From NCBI RefSeq assembly GCF_947172395.1, contig NC_069093.1, positions 11,567,561-11,631,560 on the forward strand: 64,000 nt of DNA, given 5' to 3'. Origin of the DNA: Bicyclus anynana. Taxonomy: Eukaryota > Arthropoda > Insecta > Lepidoptera > Nymphalidae. Each line of letters starts with the position of its first letter. The stretch's first letter is position 1. A program made the translations under genes and the position numbers. A model generated the notes under the pieces. That model was not told the origin of the DNA and did not search any database. It was given only the letters and a program-made list of their open reading frames with translations. Positions 21,687 through 30,367 of this stretch are shown here, one piece after another.

Positions 21687-23393
21687 GTAAGTTCCATTCT
21701 AATGAATTTATTATTTATTCAACAATATACTTGTATCACTCACTACATAAAACAAAGTATCATAATTTACATAGTATTTACGGCTTTACACACTCCGTTA
21801 CACTATTTCTTCCTGTAGCTACAACTTACAAATATTTCTCTTGCCAGGATAGCTTTCCTTCGTTAAGAAAATAGTTTTTAAAGTTTTCTCTTGTTGTTTT
21901 TCCAGAATTTGATACAGTAATAATTTGGCTCCTTGAACTTGTAAGAGTTGTTGAGGTACGTCGCGAAATATGTGCATATTGTGCTTGTTCTCTTGCTATG
22001 ACAAAATTATGTAAAATACAAACGGCTTTTACGATAGCGATGGTTGTATTCACATTAGTAGCGATCGGTGTATGCAGAACTCTCCATTTGCTTGTTAGGA
22101 TGCCGAATGCACATTCCACGCATCTCCTAGCTCGACTATGACGATAATTGTAAATTCGCTCTTCCTTATTTAAACTTTTATTAGGAAAAGGCCTCAAGAT
22201 ATGCTTTTGTAATCCAAATGCCTCATCTCCACAAACACGAAAGGTTGGGGCAATCCATTTGAATTAGGCAATTTAGTTGAGTTAGGAATCTTCAGAGACC
22301 CACACGCCAATTTTTTGCCAAAACCACTTTCTTTAAATATATTACTGTCAGCATTTCGTCCGCAAGCACCTACATCAATAGCTATAAAAGAACAGTTTGC
22401 ATCTGCTACGGCTAACAGAACAATTGAGAAGAACTTCTTATAATTAAAATAGTTAGACCCACTTTTTGGTGGTTTTCTAATACGGATATGCTTGCCATCG
22501 ATAGATCCTATACAATTAGGATAGTTGGTTTTTTTATAATATCGTTTTGCTATTTCTAGCCACAATTCTTCAGAAGGTTCCGGCATTTCCTGTGGCTGTA
22601 AAATATCCCATATAATGCATGCAGTTTCACTTATTATTTTCGATACCGTCGATTTTCCAACAAGAAACTCTTGTGCAATTTTTCTGTAACTTAGTCCACT
22701 TGACAAGAATCTGGAAAGAATATTGAACTACCGATTATTTCTGTTTCAGTAAAAGACCTACAAAAAAAATGGAAGGGTTTGCGCGACTATCACACCAGAG
22801 AAAAAAATAAGGATTCCTCAGTCAAAAGCGGAAGTGGCGCAACAAAAAAACGCAAGACACCATACTTGGACATGTTACAGTTTTTAAATGTTTCTAGAGC
22901 TAGCAACCAGACATCTGGCAATATTAGCGCCGAGACGTCTAGCGACAGTAGCGCTATTTTAGATGAAAATGATCACTGTGTTTCAAGAAGACCAAAAAAG
23001 ATGACTGTGTTTCAAGAAGCCCTAATTAACTCGATGGAAAAAAAAAGAGAAAACGATCCAGATATGAACTTTCTACTAAATATTTTACCGGAAATGAAGA
23101 CAATGTCCCCAACACAGAATTTTGAATTTCGGTTCGAAGTGATGAAAATTATTAAAAATATAAAATATAGTGTACATAATAATTATGACGGTGGTATGAT
23201 GCTAACTGGATGGACGAATGCCTACCAGTACCCACATCAGTATGGCTATGCGAGTGGAAGCAGCAGTACACCAAATGTGCAAAACTACCCTCGAAACAGT
23301 CCATCACATAGCTCTACAGGTTCTTCAGCGGAAATAGAAGACATAGAAGCAATATTGCGAGGCGATTCAAACCACACTGAAGATGAGGAATGA
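21512..23393 (+). CDS. MADF/BESS DNA-binding protein of Harbinger (second ORF), two exons
   Basis: Exons 21512-21686 and 22750-23393 join to 273 codons (272 residues). The ATG has a favourable AAG context. Residues about 9-80 form a MADF domain: FISEIQNRPCIWN at the start, NRVLKQSNWNEVAEII in the middle and, across the splice junction, KDLQKKWKGLRDYHTREK. A basic KKRK patch lies near residue 91. Residues about 166-196 (FLLNILPEMK ... NFEFRFEVMKIIK) are BESS-like, a protein-interaction motif. The C-terminus is Ser-rich then acidic. In Harbinger elements the second protein is thought to help transposase bind the ends and enter the nucleus; here it is a MADF-type rather than the plant Myb/SANT-type. 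No stop or frameshift interrupts it. A domesticated host gene is unlikely given the flanking TIRs. Confidence 0.9.
21707..21719 (-). terminator. Poly(A) signals of the transposase gene
   Basis: Two overlapping-range AATAAA hexamers on the minus strand (plus-strand TTTATT at 21707 and 21714), about 107-119 nt beyond the transposase stop codon and about 20 nt inside the MADF intron. Confidence 0.6.
21826..22710 (-). pseudogene. Transposase exon 2 (HTH and DDE core) with frameshift
   Basis: Starts after TATTCTTTCCAG (acceptor on minus strand). Frame 1 runs from 22710 to the false stop at 22194. The correct frame resumes upstream of LRPFPNKSLNKEE and runs to the true stop at 21826. Confidence 0.9.
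22711..22749. promoter_or_regulatory. Shared bidirectional 3' splice-site tract (39 bp)
   Basis: Begins CTG (minus-strand CAG of the transposase acceptor, pyrimidine tract TTCTTTC) and ends CAG (plus-strand MADF acceptor, tract TTATTTCTGTTT). Each acceptor's likely branch point must lie within or just across this same tract. Confidence 0.8.
22750..23393 (+). CDS. MADF gene exon 2
   Basis: Completes the split codon, then encodes the end of MADF, the basic linker, the BESS-like motif and the acidic tail to TGA. Confidence 0.88.
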
Positions 23394-23509
23394 CAGGTTA
23401 CCAACTTAATGTTACCATATATGTTCTTAATTCAATTTAAATAATACAGTAACTTTGAAAAGTGATTGTTAAATTAAAAACTATAAATGCGAAAGTGACT
23501 TTGTATTAC

Positions 23510-23515
23510 AATAAA
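23510..23515 (+). terminator. Poly(A) signal of the MADF gene
   Basis: AATAAA about 117 nt after the stop codon and about 46 nt before the minus-strand donor of the transposase gene, so inside the transposase intron. Confidence 0.6.
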
Positions 23516-23561
23516 AATAACATATTTTTTTAAAATCCTAAAGCGTTAATTATTTACTTAC

Positions 23562-23836
23562 CTCAAAGTTATAGTAAGCCGTTCTTCGGGACATAATGTA
23601 TCTCTTGTGATATTATTTTTAGCTATGTACTGGGTTATAGATTTAAGCAATTCATCAAATGTATGAGAAGTCATATTGAAATAGTCGTAAAATTTTTCTG
23701 GATGTTTCCTTAGTTCTGGATAAAGAGTGTGAAATTGTCCAATGCTCAACCTTTTCTTGTATAATGGGTGAACCCAGTGCTTCCTTTTATCCTCTTTCAG
23801 CGCTTCTAAGATACCAATTACTTCAAAAATATCCAT
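23562..23836 (-). CDS. Transposase exon 1
   Basis: 91 codons plus two bases, ending ...ERLTITLR across the junction. An in-frame GTG six codons upstream is not a likely eukaryotic start. Confidence 0.88.
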
Positions 23837-24005
23837 CGTGACCAACACAACCACTCCCTTCGTACAACAAAAGTAAAGTGATAATTAAGTCGGTCGGCTA
23901 AATAAGCGGCTAACTCTCTCAAGTTTGCTTGCGACGCACGAAAATTGATTTGAGTCTGCAGCTAACTCAAATTTCAGTTCGCTGCAAATTTGCGGCTCAC
24001 TCAGT
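23837..24005 (-). promoter_or_regulatory. Probable transposase promoter/5' leader
   Basis: Between the right TIR and the ATG, with repeated GCGGCT, AACTC and TTTGCAGC/GCTGCAAATT motifs mirroring the left subterminal region. No clear TATA box. Confidence 0.4.
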
Positions 24006-24040
24006 CGGCCGCTGACAGTTTGCTTACTGGGGACACAGCC
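24006..24040 (-). repeat. Harbinger right TIR
   Basis: Reverse complement of the left TIR with no mismatch in the terminal 34 nt. Confidence 0.95.
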
Positions 24041-24043
24041 TAA
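24041..24043. other. Harbinger target-site duplication, right (TAA)
   Basis: Direct repeat of 21159-21161. Confidence 0.92.
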
Positions 24044-24099
24044 AGAGTAACAAACATCTATACAAACTTTCGCGTTATACCTAATATTAGTATGATAGT

Positions 24100-24232
24100 A
24101 GTAGTAGTACTCGCACTTGCGAGTTGAAGGAGCATGGTGGGTTTAAGCTCAGACTCACAATAAGCCTCCCACCATATTTGGTGGGAGGCCATTCAAATAG
24201 GCTGATATAGAGTATGATGTGTATGTGTGTGA
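24100..24232. repeat. Hairpins CTCGCACTTGCGAG and CCTCCCACCATATTTGGTGG
   Basis: ACTCGCACTTGCGAGTT at about 24109 is also the inner arm of the MITE at 27597-27756. GCCTCCCACC ATATTT GGTGGGAGGC at 24164-24189 is a perfect 10-bp stem. Confidence 0.6.
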
Positions 24233-24639
24233 TGATATAAGTATAATATTAATCTTAAGAATCATTTGATAAATTTTATAAAAAAAATCGTTATAGATAA
24301 ACATTTTACATTTTGCCATTATGAAATAACAAATCAGACAACAAATACGTATTTTGTGTGAAATAGGCAGGCATTTGACCGCAATCTCACCTAATGGTAA
24401 CCGTAAATGTGGCTTAAGATGGAACGTGCTTGCCTAGAAGATGATCATTTGCTGTCTTCTTAAAGATGCTCTGGTTTGCATACCGATAAGCACGTCCAAA
24501 ATTAAACTCGTACGATTTCTCGGGACCATGCTCAAAGTATAGCTTATATAATAAAGTGCAATACAAATATGATTATGCCATGCTACATAAACCAACAAAA
24601 ACCACGCTATTTAAACTATACGATACGATTTTAAGGAAA
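24233..24639. other. Unannotated
   Basis: A short SINE-B-tail-like GACCGCAATCTCACCTAATG at 24379-24398 followed by GGCTTAAGATGGAACGTGCT; otherwise nothing recognised. Confidence 0.35.
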
Positions 24640-25147
24640 ACCGGCTAGGAGCTTGCTGGGCAACGTGTAGGGTTTCGTAGGTAAAATCGGCAGTATAAAC
24701 CTTAATAATGCACAAATGGGTTACTGTACTGTACTGTATTAAAAAACGTGTTGTCACACCCTCAATACTTTTCAAGACCTATCCAACGACACCCCCGATA
24801 CTGATATAGACGAGAAAAAAGTCATCTTCTTTTTTCCTAAAAAAAAGTGTGTGTCAGCTCCGACGCACGAATGGAGTTTACTCTTTTAGTTTACTGTCTA
24901 AATAGGTGTATGTTGCCCCGCAGCATACACTATTACGTCTCAATACTCACGCCTGAAAAGTGAATGGTGCAACTCAAACGAGGAGCAGCAGACCGCGGCA
25001 TGCGCTGTTGGCGGCAGCAAGGTGAAAGGTGCACATAATAGGTTTCGCACAAAAACATAACGCTGTCATTCGTTCATCGAATTTTACTGCCCATTTTTTC
25101 ATACTTTAAAAATCGATTTATAAGGAGTAAACTTCAAAATATTTTGT
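24640..25147. repeat. Dispersed repeat scraps
   Basis: AAAACCGGCTAGGAGCTTGC ... GTAGGGTTTCGTAG at 24638-24683 is the other end of the TAGGGTTC repeat type. TTTTCAAGACCTATCCAACG at 24769 resembles another common lepidopteran repeat. No gene. Confidence 0.4.
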
Positions 25148-25194
25148 AACCGACTTCCAAAAAGGAGGAGGTTCTACGTTCGGCTGTATGTATG

Positions 25195-25226
<32 letters not shown>

Positions 25227-25430
25227 ATGTCCAGCGATAATTCCGTCAATTATGGACCGATTTTAAAAATTCTTTTTTTGTTTTGAAGGGTTTACTTCCA
25301 GGGTGGTCCCATTTTTTTCATGTCAGGACCTGATGATGGCATCCTGGAGAAATTGAGGGGAACTTTTGAAAGTTGTAGAGACGGCTAGTGCGTTTATTAG
25401 TGTTTCCATAAGGTATTTTAAACCACTACA
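25148..25430 (+). repeat. AACCGACTTC-family element (E), 5' part
   Basis: Starts AACCGACTTCCAAAAAGGAG, has a 28-nt T run (25195-25222), then TGGTCCCATTTTTTTCATGT and CAGGACCTGATGATGGCATC. Colinear with the minus-strand copy at 13990-14213. Confidence 0.75.
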
Positions 25431-25950
25431 ACTGTATTAAGGGTCTGGTGATGAAGACGAGGGACAGTGAAGAGAACTCCTCGACGGTTCACAGTAGCTA
25501 CCTTGTGTTTGGACTTGATAAATTTGTATTGATGAGAACTTTCCACCTAGATGGATTGTGACTGTATTAAGGGTCTGGTGATGAAGACGAGGGACAGTGA
25601 AGAGAACTCCTCGACGGTTCACAGTAGCTACCTTGTGTGTGGACTTGATAAATTTGTATTGATGAGAACTGTCCACCTAGATGGATTGTGACTGTATTAA
25701 GGGTCTGATGATGAAGACGAGGGACAGTGAAGAGAACTCCTCGACGGTTCACATTAGCTACTTTGTGTTTGGACTTGATAAATTTGTATTGATGAGAACT
25801 TTCCACCTAGATGGATTGTGACTGTATTAAGGGTCTGATGATGAAGACGAGGGACAGTGAAGAGAACTCCTCGACGGTTCACAGTAGCTACCTTGTGTTT
25901 GGACTTGATAATTTTGTATTGATAAGAACTTTCCACTTAGATAGGTTGTG
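25431..25950 (+). repeat. Four tandem 130-bp units
   Basis: Units begin ACTGTATTAAGGGTCTG at 25431, 25561, 25691 and 25821. They differ by single bases (GTGTTTGG/GTGTGTGG; CTGGTGATG/CTGATGATG). Three minus-strand frames of about 60-79 codons here are the repeat read in phase, not genes. Confidence 0.95.
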
Positions 25951-25997
25951 ACTGTACACACGCAGTAGGTATGCTAACACTAAAAATAAAAAAATAA

Positions 25998-26319
25998 AAA
26001 TTTTAATAAAAAAAATTCAACCGACTTCTAACTCAAAAAATAACTTTAACTAAAAAGCAAAAAATAACATCCTACCTATGTGCCACCTTCTGATCAGTTT
26101 GAAGGCGGTGCCAAGCCAGTGTAGTGTTTTAATTAAAGCTGTTTTTGAAAGAATAACAGAAATTTTGTAGTTTAAACGTGTTTAATTAAAACATCACTGG
26201 CTTGGCACCGCCTTCAAACTGATCAGAAGGTAGCACATAGGTAGGATGTTATTTTTTGCTTTTTAGTTAAAGTTATTTTTTGAGTTGGAAGTCGGTTGAA
26301 TTTTTTTTATTAAAATTTT
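25998..26319. repeat. Long inverted repeat closing element E
   Basis: Arms of about 125 nt: AATTCAACCGACTTCTAACT ... GGCGGTGCCAAGCCAGTG on the left, and CACTGGCTTGGCACCGCC ... AGTCGGTTGAATT on the right, with only a few mismatches around a loop of about 70 nt. Confidence 0.9.
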
Positions 26320-26779
26320 TTGAATAAATTAATTTACACTTTGTCGGCGTTCTTAATTACAGCTTTCTGAAATCTCATTACAGTTGGCTAGAATCACACT
26401 AAGTACCAGAAACTACCGCTGAACTGTCACGATCTCAAACGCATACCAAAATAACTGTTTAATAAACTAGAGTCGTTAATGTCAAGTCATTTGTATACCA
26501 ACATGGTTCTAAAATGGTTGTAAACTGTAAATAAATGTCATGTTAACGATAGCACTAATTGGAATGACATCATTAGAATACTAGTAGTGAATTCTCATTC
26601 CCGTTTACCAGAAAATTAATTGTAGCGCTTAGGAACGATGTAACTCATTCACTTATATATTTATCAACAATTATACAATTATAATTCGAATGAGCTCAAT
26701 TAAACAGCAATCAAGATTTGGAATTATAATTTATAATAGTATGAAAAACAATTTTAATGGCAGTGAAAAATTTTGATAT
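26320..26779. other. Unannotated
   Basis: Nothing recognised. Confidence 0.3.
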
Positions 26780-26819
26780 TCTTGTATAAATATGATTCAA
26801 TTGGTGTGGAACTAAAATG

Positions 26820-26970
26820 AATTGCAACAACTCTCGAGAATGTTTTGGTTTCGTAGTGACGTTAAGGATTTTTTTTGTCATATCTGGGTGACGTTGTCGT
26901 TTATCCAAACTCTCATTTCCATCCCAAAATTTTCGAGGAAAATAGCAAAATAAATCAATAATTCACTTCT
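26820..26970 (+). repeat. Repeat D, diverged copy
   Basis: AACTCTCGAGAATGTTTTGG and ATCTGGGTGACGTTGTCGTT align with 12310-12440. Ends AGCAAAATAAATCAATAATT. Confidence 0.55.
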
Positions 26971-27595
26971 AGTATTTTGGCCATAATGTTTTATTTCACA
27001 TTATATAGGCTAGCGCTTGGATAGAAGACTTGGTGATGAAGATGATGTTCATTCTTGATTTTTCACGTAGATGGTATGGAAAAGGTTCCAACATAGTTAG
27101 AGCCCTTGTTCTGTGGTCTGGTGAAGCTGAATAAGAGCAAATTGCATTGTGTATGAAAAGTTGCAAAAATCAAGCACTCCCTAACCAAGCCCGGTTGCAA
27201 TTAGCGCATTCATTCTCCTCGAGCGTTCTTAACACGCCTGTTGCATAATGTATTCATGTATATGAACAACTAGAAAGACTTGTTTAAGACCATGAATGTT
27301 GTCTGTGCATTGTTCGTAAAGTGTTTGTTTAGGAATTCAAATCTCCGGCGAATATTCCACAATGTTCACCGGAATTAACCCAAAATTGTTATACCGCTGA
27401 GCGTTTACCATACGTTTGAGTATATAATTGCGCGTCGGTAATGTTGAAATCGTAAAGAAGTGTTCTTAAGTAAATAACGTGTAAAATATAAAATTCATAG
27501 CTTCTTTTTGCGCTTTTATCTTTTAGTCAGTCAAATCTCTTAAACATTATTTTTGAATATCATAGTTATTTACTTAAGAGAATGATTCGTGTTCA
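26971..27595. other. Unannotated
   Basis: Nothing recognised. Confidence 0.3.
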
Positions 27596-27596
27596 G

Positions 27597-27756
27597 CAGG
27601 ACTATTCTGTAACGACGTTTTATTTAACTCGCAAGTGCGATTTTCGAATTCACCTCTACTTCTCTCTGTCTAACACGATATAATAGAAAGAGAACGATAG
27701 AGGTTACATCGAAACTCGCACTTGCGAGTTAAACAGAACAGAATAGTCCTCCTGAT
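27597..27756. mobile_element. MITE with about 60-nt terminal inverted repeats
   Basis: CAGGACTATTCTGT and AACTCGCAAGTGCGATTTTC on the left pair with TCGAAACTCGCACTTGCGAG and ACAGAATAGTCCTCCTG on the right. Total about 160 bp. Confidence 0.85.
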
Positions 27757-27945
27757 ACTCAGACTTTGTGTAATAGTTTCAAAAATACCTATGACATTTA
27801 TACATTTTACGTATATAATGGAACTAGCATATTTCTTAACATATTTTGTGTAAGATATGAACACTAGAAATCCATACTTATAAATAAATGCGTTCATTTG
27901 TTTATTTTTACTCTTTCACTAATAAACTACTAGTAAAAATTTATT
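27757..27945. other. Unannotated
   Basis: Nothing recognised. Confidence 0.3.
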
Positions 27946-28062
27946 TATCAATGGAAAGTTACATTATCAGCGAATAATTTAAGCTTTATTTTATCCTTGT
28001 ATTTCTACAGGAACGGTAACTATGCGGGTGAAACAGAGAAGCGTCCGTTACTATGAAATAAT
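27946..28062 (+). mobile_element. Helitron-like subfamily 2 variant
   Basis: CAATGGAAAGTTACATTATC AGCGA and ACTATGCGGGTGAAAC match 56370-56460 in the same orientation. Confidence 0.5.
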
Positions 28063-28770
28063 TGGACATGTGAGTAAGGTACATTGTTTAAATTCGATTG
28101 TTACATTTGAATAATTAATATTCGTAGACATTGCTACGCCGTAGAGTCCGTAGCCGTAGCTGGCAGCTACTTAAAATTGATTACTCAACAAAATGTCCGT
28201 TTAGCTCTCCCCAGCCTACGTGTTATATAAGAGCTGGGCTTTGGAGAGGCCCGCTAAAGCCATTAAATCAAATGGCCTTTCGTTTCTAGACTTTATCGAT
28301 TAGCATAATCTTCGAAAAGCGAAGTTTTAAACTGGAAAGAATACTGTGAATGTATTAAAGCAATCCGCTTACTTTGTTTAAGAATATTAATGGTTTTATT
28401 AATTTGCTGTTAAAAACTAAACATTGAGTGATGCTAATGGTGCACCACTAGTTTGAGGCCTCCTCTCTTATAGAAGATGAGGATGTAGAGCTCCGAGTCA
28501 CCACTCTGCGGTGCTTTTTATAGTTTCTTAATATTTGTTTGGTAATCTATAATATATCTATACCGCGCGCATCTTTATCCTTCAGCTGTGACTTCGTCTA
28601 CCACGGCTTTGGCCGGGTAATATTAATTACATTACGGACCCCCAGCCGTGTCTTAAGCATACCCCGACTTTCGGCCGGGGGTTTTTGAAAATGCCTGCGG
28701 CCGTGGCTTCGGCTGTGCATTTTACCTAAGTACATATTTTGAGTTATGTTTTTGTTAAATTAGTTTATGG
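28063..28770. other. Mostly unannotated; GC-rich repeat scrap
   Basis: Position 28450-28740 contains GAGGCCTCCTCTCTTATAGA and GCCGTGGCTTCGGCTGTG, with several CCGTG(T/G)CTT motifs. Probably an old dispersed repeat, related to 37485-37560. Confidence 0.3.
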
Positions 28771-28772
28771 AC

Positions 28773-28998
28773 TATTTTTATTATTTACAAATTAGCCCTT
28801 GACTACAATCTTACCTGATGGTAAGTGATGATGCAGTCTAAGATGGAAGCGGGCTAATTTGTTAGGAGAAGGATGAAAATCCACACATTTTGGTTTTTAT
28901 ACGACATCGTACCGGAACGCTAAATCGCTTGGCGGAACGTCTTTGTCAGTTGGGTGGTATAGTTACCACCGCGGCCGATGTCTCCCACCAGCCAAAAA
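28773..28998 (-). mobile_element. SINE-B lacking the tRNA head
   Basis: Tail AGCCCTTGACTACAATCTTA, body CGGAACGCTAAATCGCTTGG. Stops within CTCCCACCAGCCA, before the A and B boxes. Confidence 0.88.
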
Positions 28999-29014
28999 TG
29001 TTTTTAGTTTTACA

Positions 29015-29089
29015 TAAAATATGCGAAAATGTAAATAGGTTTGAAATGTACATCGATTTTCACGCGGACAAAGTCGCGGTCCTCTGTTA
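29015..29089 (+). mobile_element. Helitron-like 3' end, mutated terminus
   Basis: TTTCACGCGGACAAAGTCGC then CTGTTAG before T, where the usual end is CCGCTAG. It abuts the truncated SINE-B. Confidence 0.55.
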
Positions 29090-29586
29090 GTTTTTATATA
29101 AATGTTATAGTAGTGATTGTACTAATAATGTGAAGTGGGATAGTATGTTAGTTCGTCTTTACCGCTTGTAACCACTTATCAGATCATCGTGAAATTGTTT
29201 ATAAAATAATAATTGTTTATCCCTAAAAAGCGATTTTGCCCGATATATATAAAAGTAGTTTTATTCTGTTAATTTAATGGATAAATCCTTAATCCCTATC
29301 ACAACAAAATCTAATCCAATTTAAGAAAAGATTTCTAAACTGTCCCAAAAGTTTCTTTGTTTACTAAAATATTTAACTTGGTACTCAGCCGCGGGTAATA
29401 AGATTTACTTATTAATTCGCCGGGTTGACTTCATTAAAGTCTGAGGAGTCAGGAGCAGGAGGTTCGTTCATTTTATTTTTTACGATAATCTTTGTGAAAG
29501 ACTAGGAGTTTTAAAAACGGTAACTTAAGTGTAACCGACGAAACAAAAAACACAGAAATATTCGGCGAAAAATGAGCTTTTCAAGA
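29090..29586. other. Unannotated
   Basis: Nothing recognised. Confidence 0.3.
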
Positions 29587-29688
29587 CGTATATCGTTGCA
29601 AGGGATGTTGACAGATAATTCTTAACGAACTGAATATATTTCAATATCTGTCAAAACTGACAGTTTCCCTTGAACGTTATACGTTGCG
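29587..29688. repeat. Imperfect inverted repeat
   Basis: ACGTATATCGTTGCAAGGGA ... TGACAGATA pairs with TATCTGTCA ... TTTCCCTTGAACGTTATACG. Confidence 0.6.
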
Positions 29689-30209
29689 TTGTTTGCCCGG
29701 CCCGTTTATTTTATTAAAACATCTACAAATAAAATATACAATTGCGTCGCTTACATTAAGCTTTGTTCTTAATAGGGTTGTTGACTCATATCAAATTTAA
29801 TATAAACAATAATAATTTTGCATAGTTCAAGGAATAAAGGTCCGAAATATATCAATATTAAATAAAAAAGTTAAGGATTTCTAATAAAACTTAATTTAAT
29901 AAACATGTATTTTTATAAATTTTCTAAACGTCAAAGACACTGTCGTCCATTTTGTGACGTCACAGTGTTACTTGATGTACTAAATGTCAAACCAATTGTT
30001 ATCTAATATTTTTGTCATACGCTCCGTTTGTAAGGGATTTATTATAGTGACGTAATATAGTTGAAATATAGACCATCATGGTCGTTTTGGCTCGCATTGT
30101 CAAAAACATATTTTAAAATTAAAATTTTAATGTAATCTCTCAAAAATATATGTTTTTTTTTCAATCTAGTAGAATGATAATGAAGTATTTTAAAAAGTGT
30201 CAACTAGCG
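29689..30209. other. Unannotated
   Basis: Nothing recognised. Confidence 0.3.
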
Positions 30210-30267
30210 GCTAGTTGAGATCTGAACTGAGGTTAATAACTAGCCTATTATTCAGATCTCAACTAGC
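30210..30267. repeat. Inverted repeat, 17-nt perfect arms
   Basis: GCTAGTTGAGATCTGAA and TTCAGATCTCAACTAGC, loop about 24 nt. The left arm is overlapped by a second palindrome CAACTAGCGGCTAGTTG (30201-30217). Confidence 0.85.
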
Positions 30268-30367
30268 AATGTTTGCAAATATAATTATAATATTATTGTC
30301 CTCTCTAATATCGACCACGGCAGCCAATTGCATAAAAAAACTATAGAATATTGCACAAATATTTGCA

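Larger units (their letters stand above)
21687..22749 (+). other. MADF gene intron (1063 bp) containing transposase exon 2 antisense
   Basis: GTAAGT donor and TTATTTCTGTTTCAG acceptor. Splicing restores the MADF frame exactly where the domain would otherwise be cut. Confidence 0.85.
22711..23561 (-). other. Transposase intron (851 bp) containing MADF exon 2 antisense
   Basis: Donor AG|GTAAGT on the minus strand at 23562/23561 and acceptor TTCCAG|A at 22711/22710. Joining gives ITLR-FLSSGLSYR, the expected continuous family sequence. Confidence 0.88.
21826..23836 (-). pseudogene. PIF/Harbinger transposase, two exons, one frameshift
   Basis: Exons 23836-23562 and 22710-21826. The ATG at 23836 has A at -3 and G at +4. 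Allowing for one missing base the product would be 386 residues, usual for the family. The N-terminal segment (KRKHWVHPLY ... FHTLYPELRKHPEKF ... MTSHTFDELL) is the typical Harbinger start. Residues about 98-118 (SYRKIAQEFLVGKSTVSKII) are a helix-turn-helix. The DDE fold follows: first Asp in GSIDGKH (about 163), second Asp expected after PFVFV (about 254), Glu in RRCVECAFG (about 291). At 22229-22230 a run that should be CCC reads CC, so the frame is lost exactly at the second catalytic Asp. The remaining frame is otherwise clean to the stop, so the lesion is recent or a base-calling error. It would cut and rejoin the element at TWA sites in the nucleus. Confidence 0.93.
21162..24040. mobile_element. 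PIF/Harbinger DNA transposon, 2879 bp
   Basis: The ends are GGCTGTGTCCCCAGTAAGCA ... and its reverse complement, identical for 34 nt and alignable for about 42. A TAA duplication flanks them. Inside are a DDE transposase gene on the minus strand and a MADF/BESS-type DNA-binding protein gene on the plus strand, the two-gene content usual for this superfamily. The genes are interlocked through each other's introns. TIRs are undiverged and the second gene is intact, so insertion is probably young. The single transposase frameshift argues this copy no longer moves itself, unless it is an assembly error. Confidence 0.96.
21013..24095 (-). mobile_element. Helitron-like element interrupted by Harbinger
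   Basis: Left part 21013-21161 begins CTAG after A with the hairpin segment GCCCACGACTTCGTCCGCGT, then CCGGGATGAAAAGTAGCCTA and TTAATCCAGAGTAAAATTTA. Right part 24041-24095 continues with CAAACTTTCGCG and ends TATTAGTATGA before T. Joining across the insert gives the same order as the uninterrupted copy at 58406-58625. Confidence 0.75.

Noticed and set aside
22750..23393. A host MADF transcription-factor exon or domesticated gene
   Set aside because: It lies between perfect TIRs with a target duplication, and its first exon and promoter are inside the transposon as well.
23837..23854. GTG start for the transposase six codons upstream of the ATG
   Set aside because: Non-AUG start is unlikely in an animal transposon when a well-placed ATG (A at -3, G at +4) follows and family similarity starts after it.
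25437..25936. Three near-identical minus-strand proteins of 60-79 residues
   Set aside because: They are the 130-bp tandem unit in phase. No start, signal or domain.
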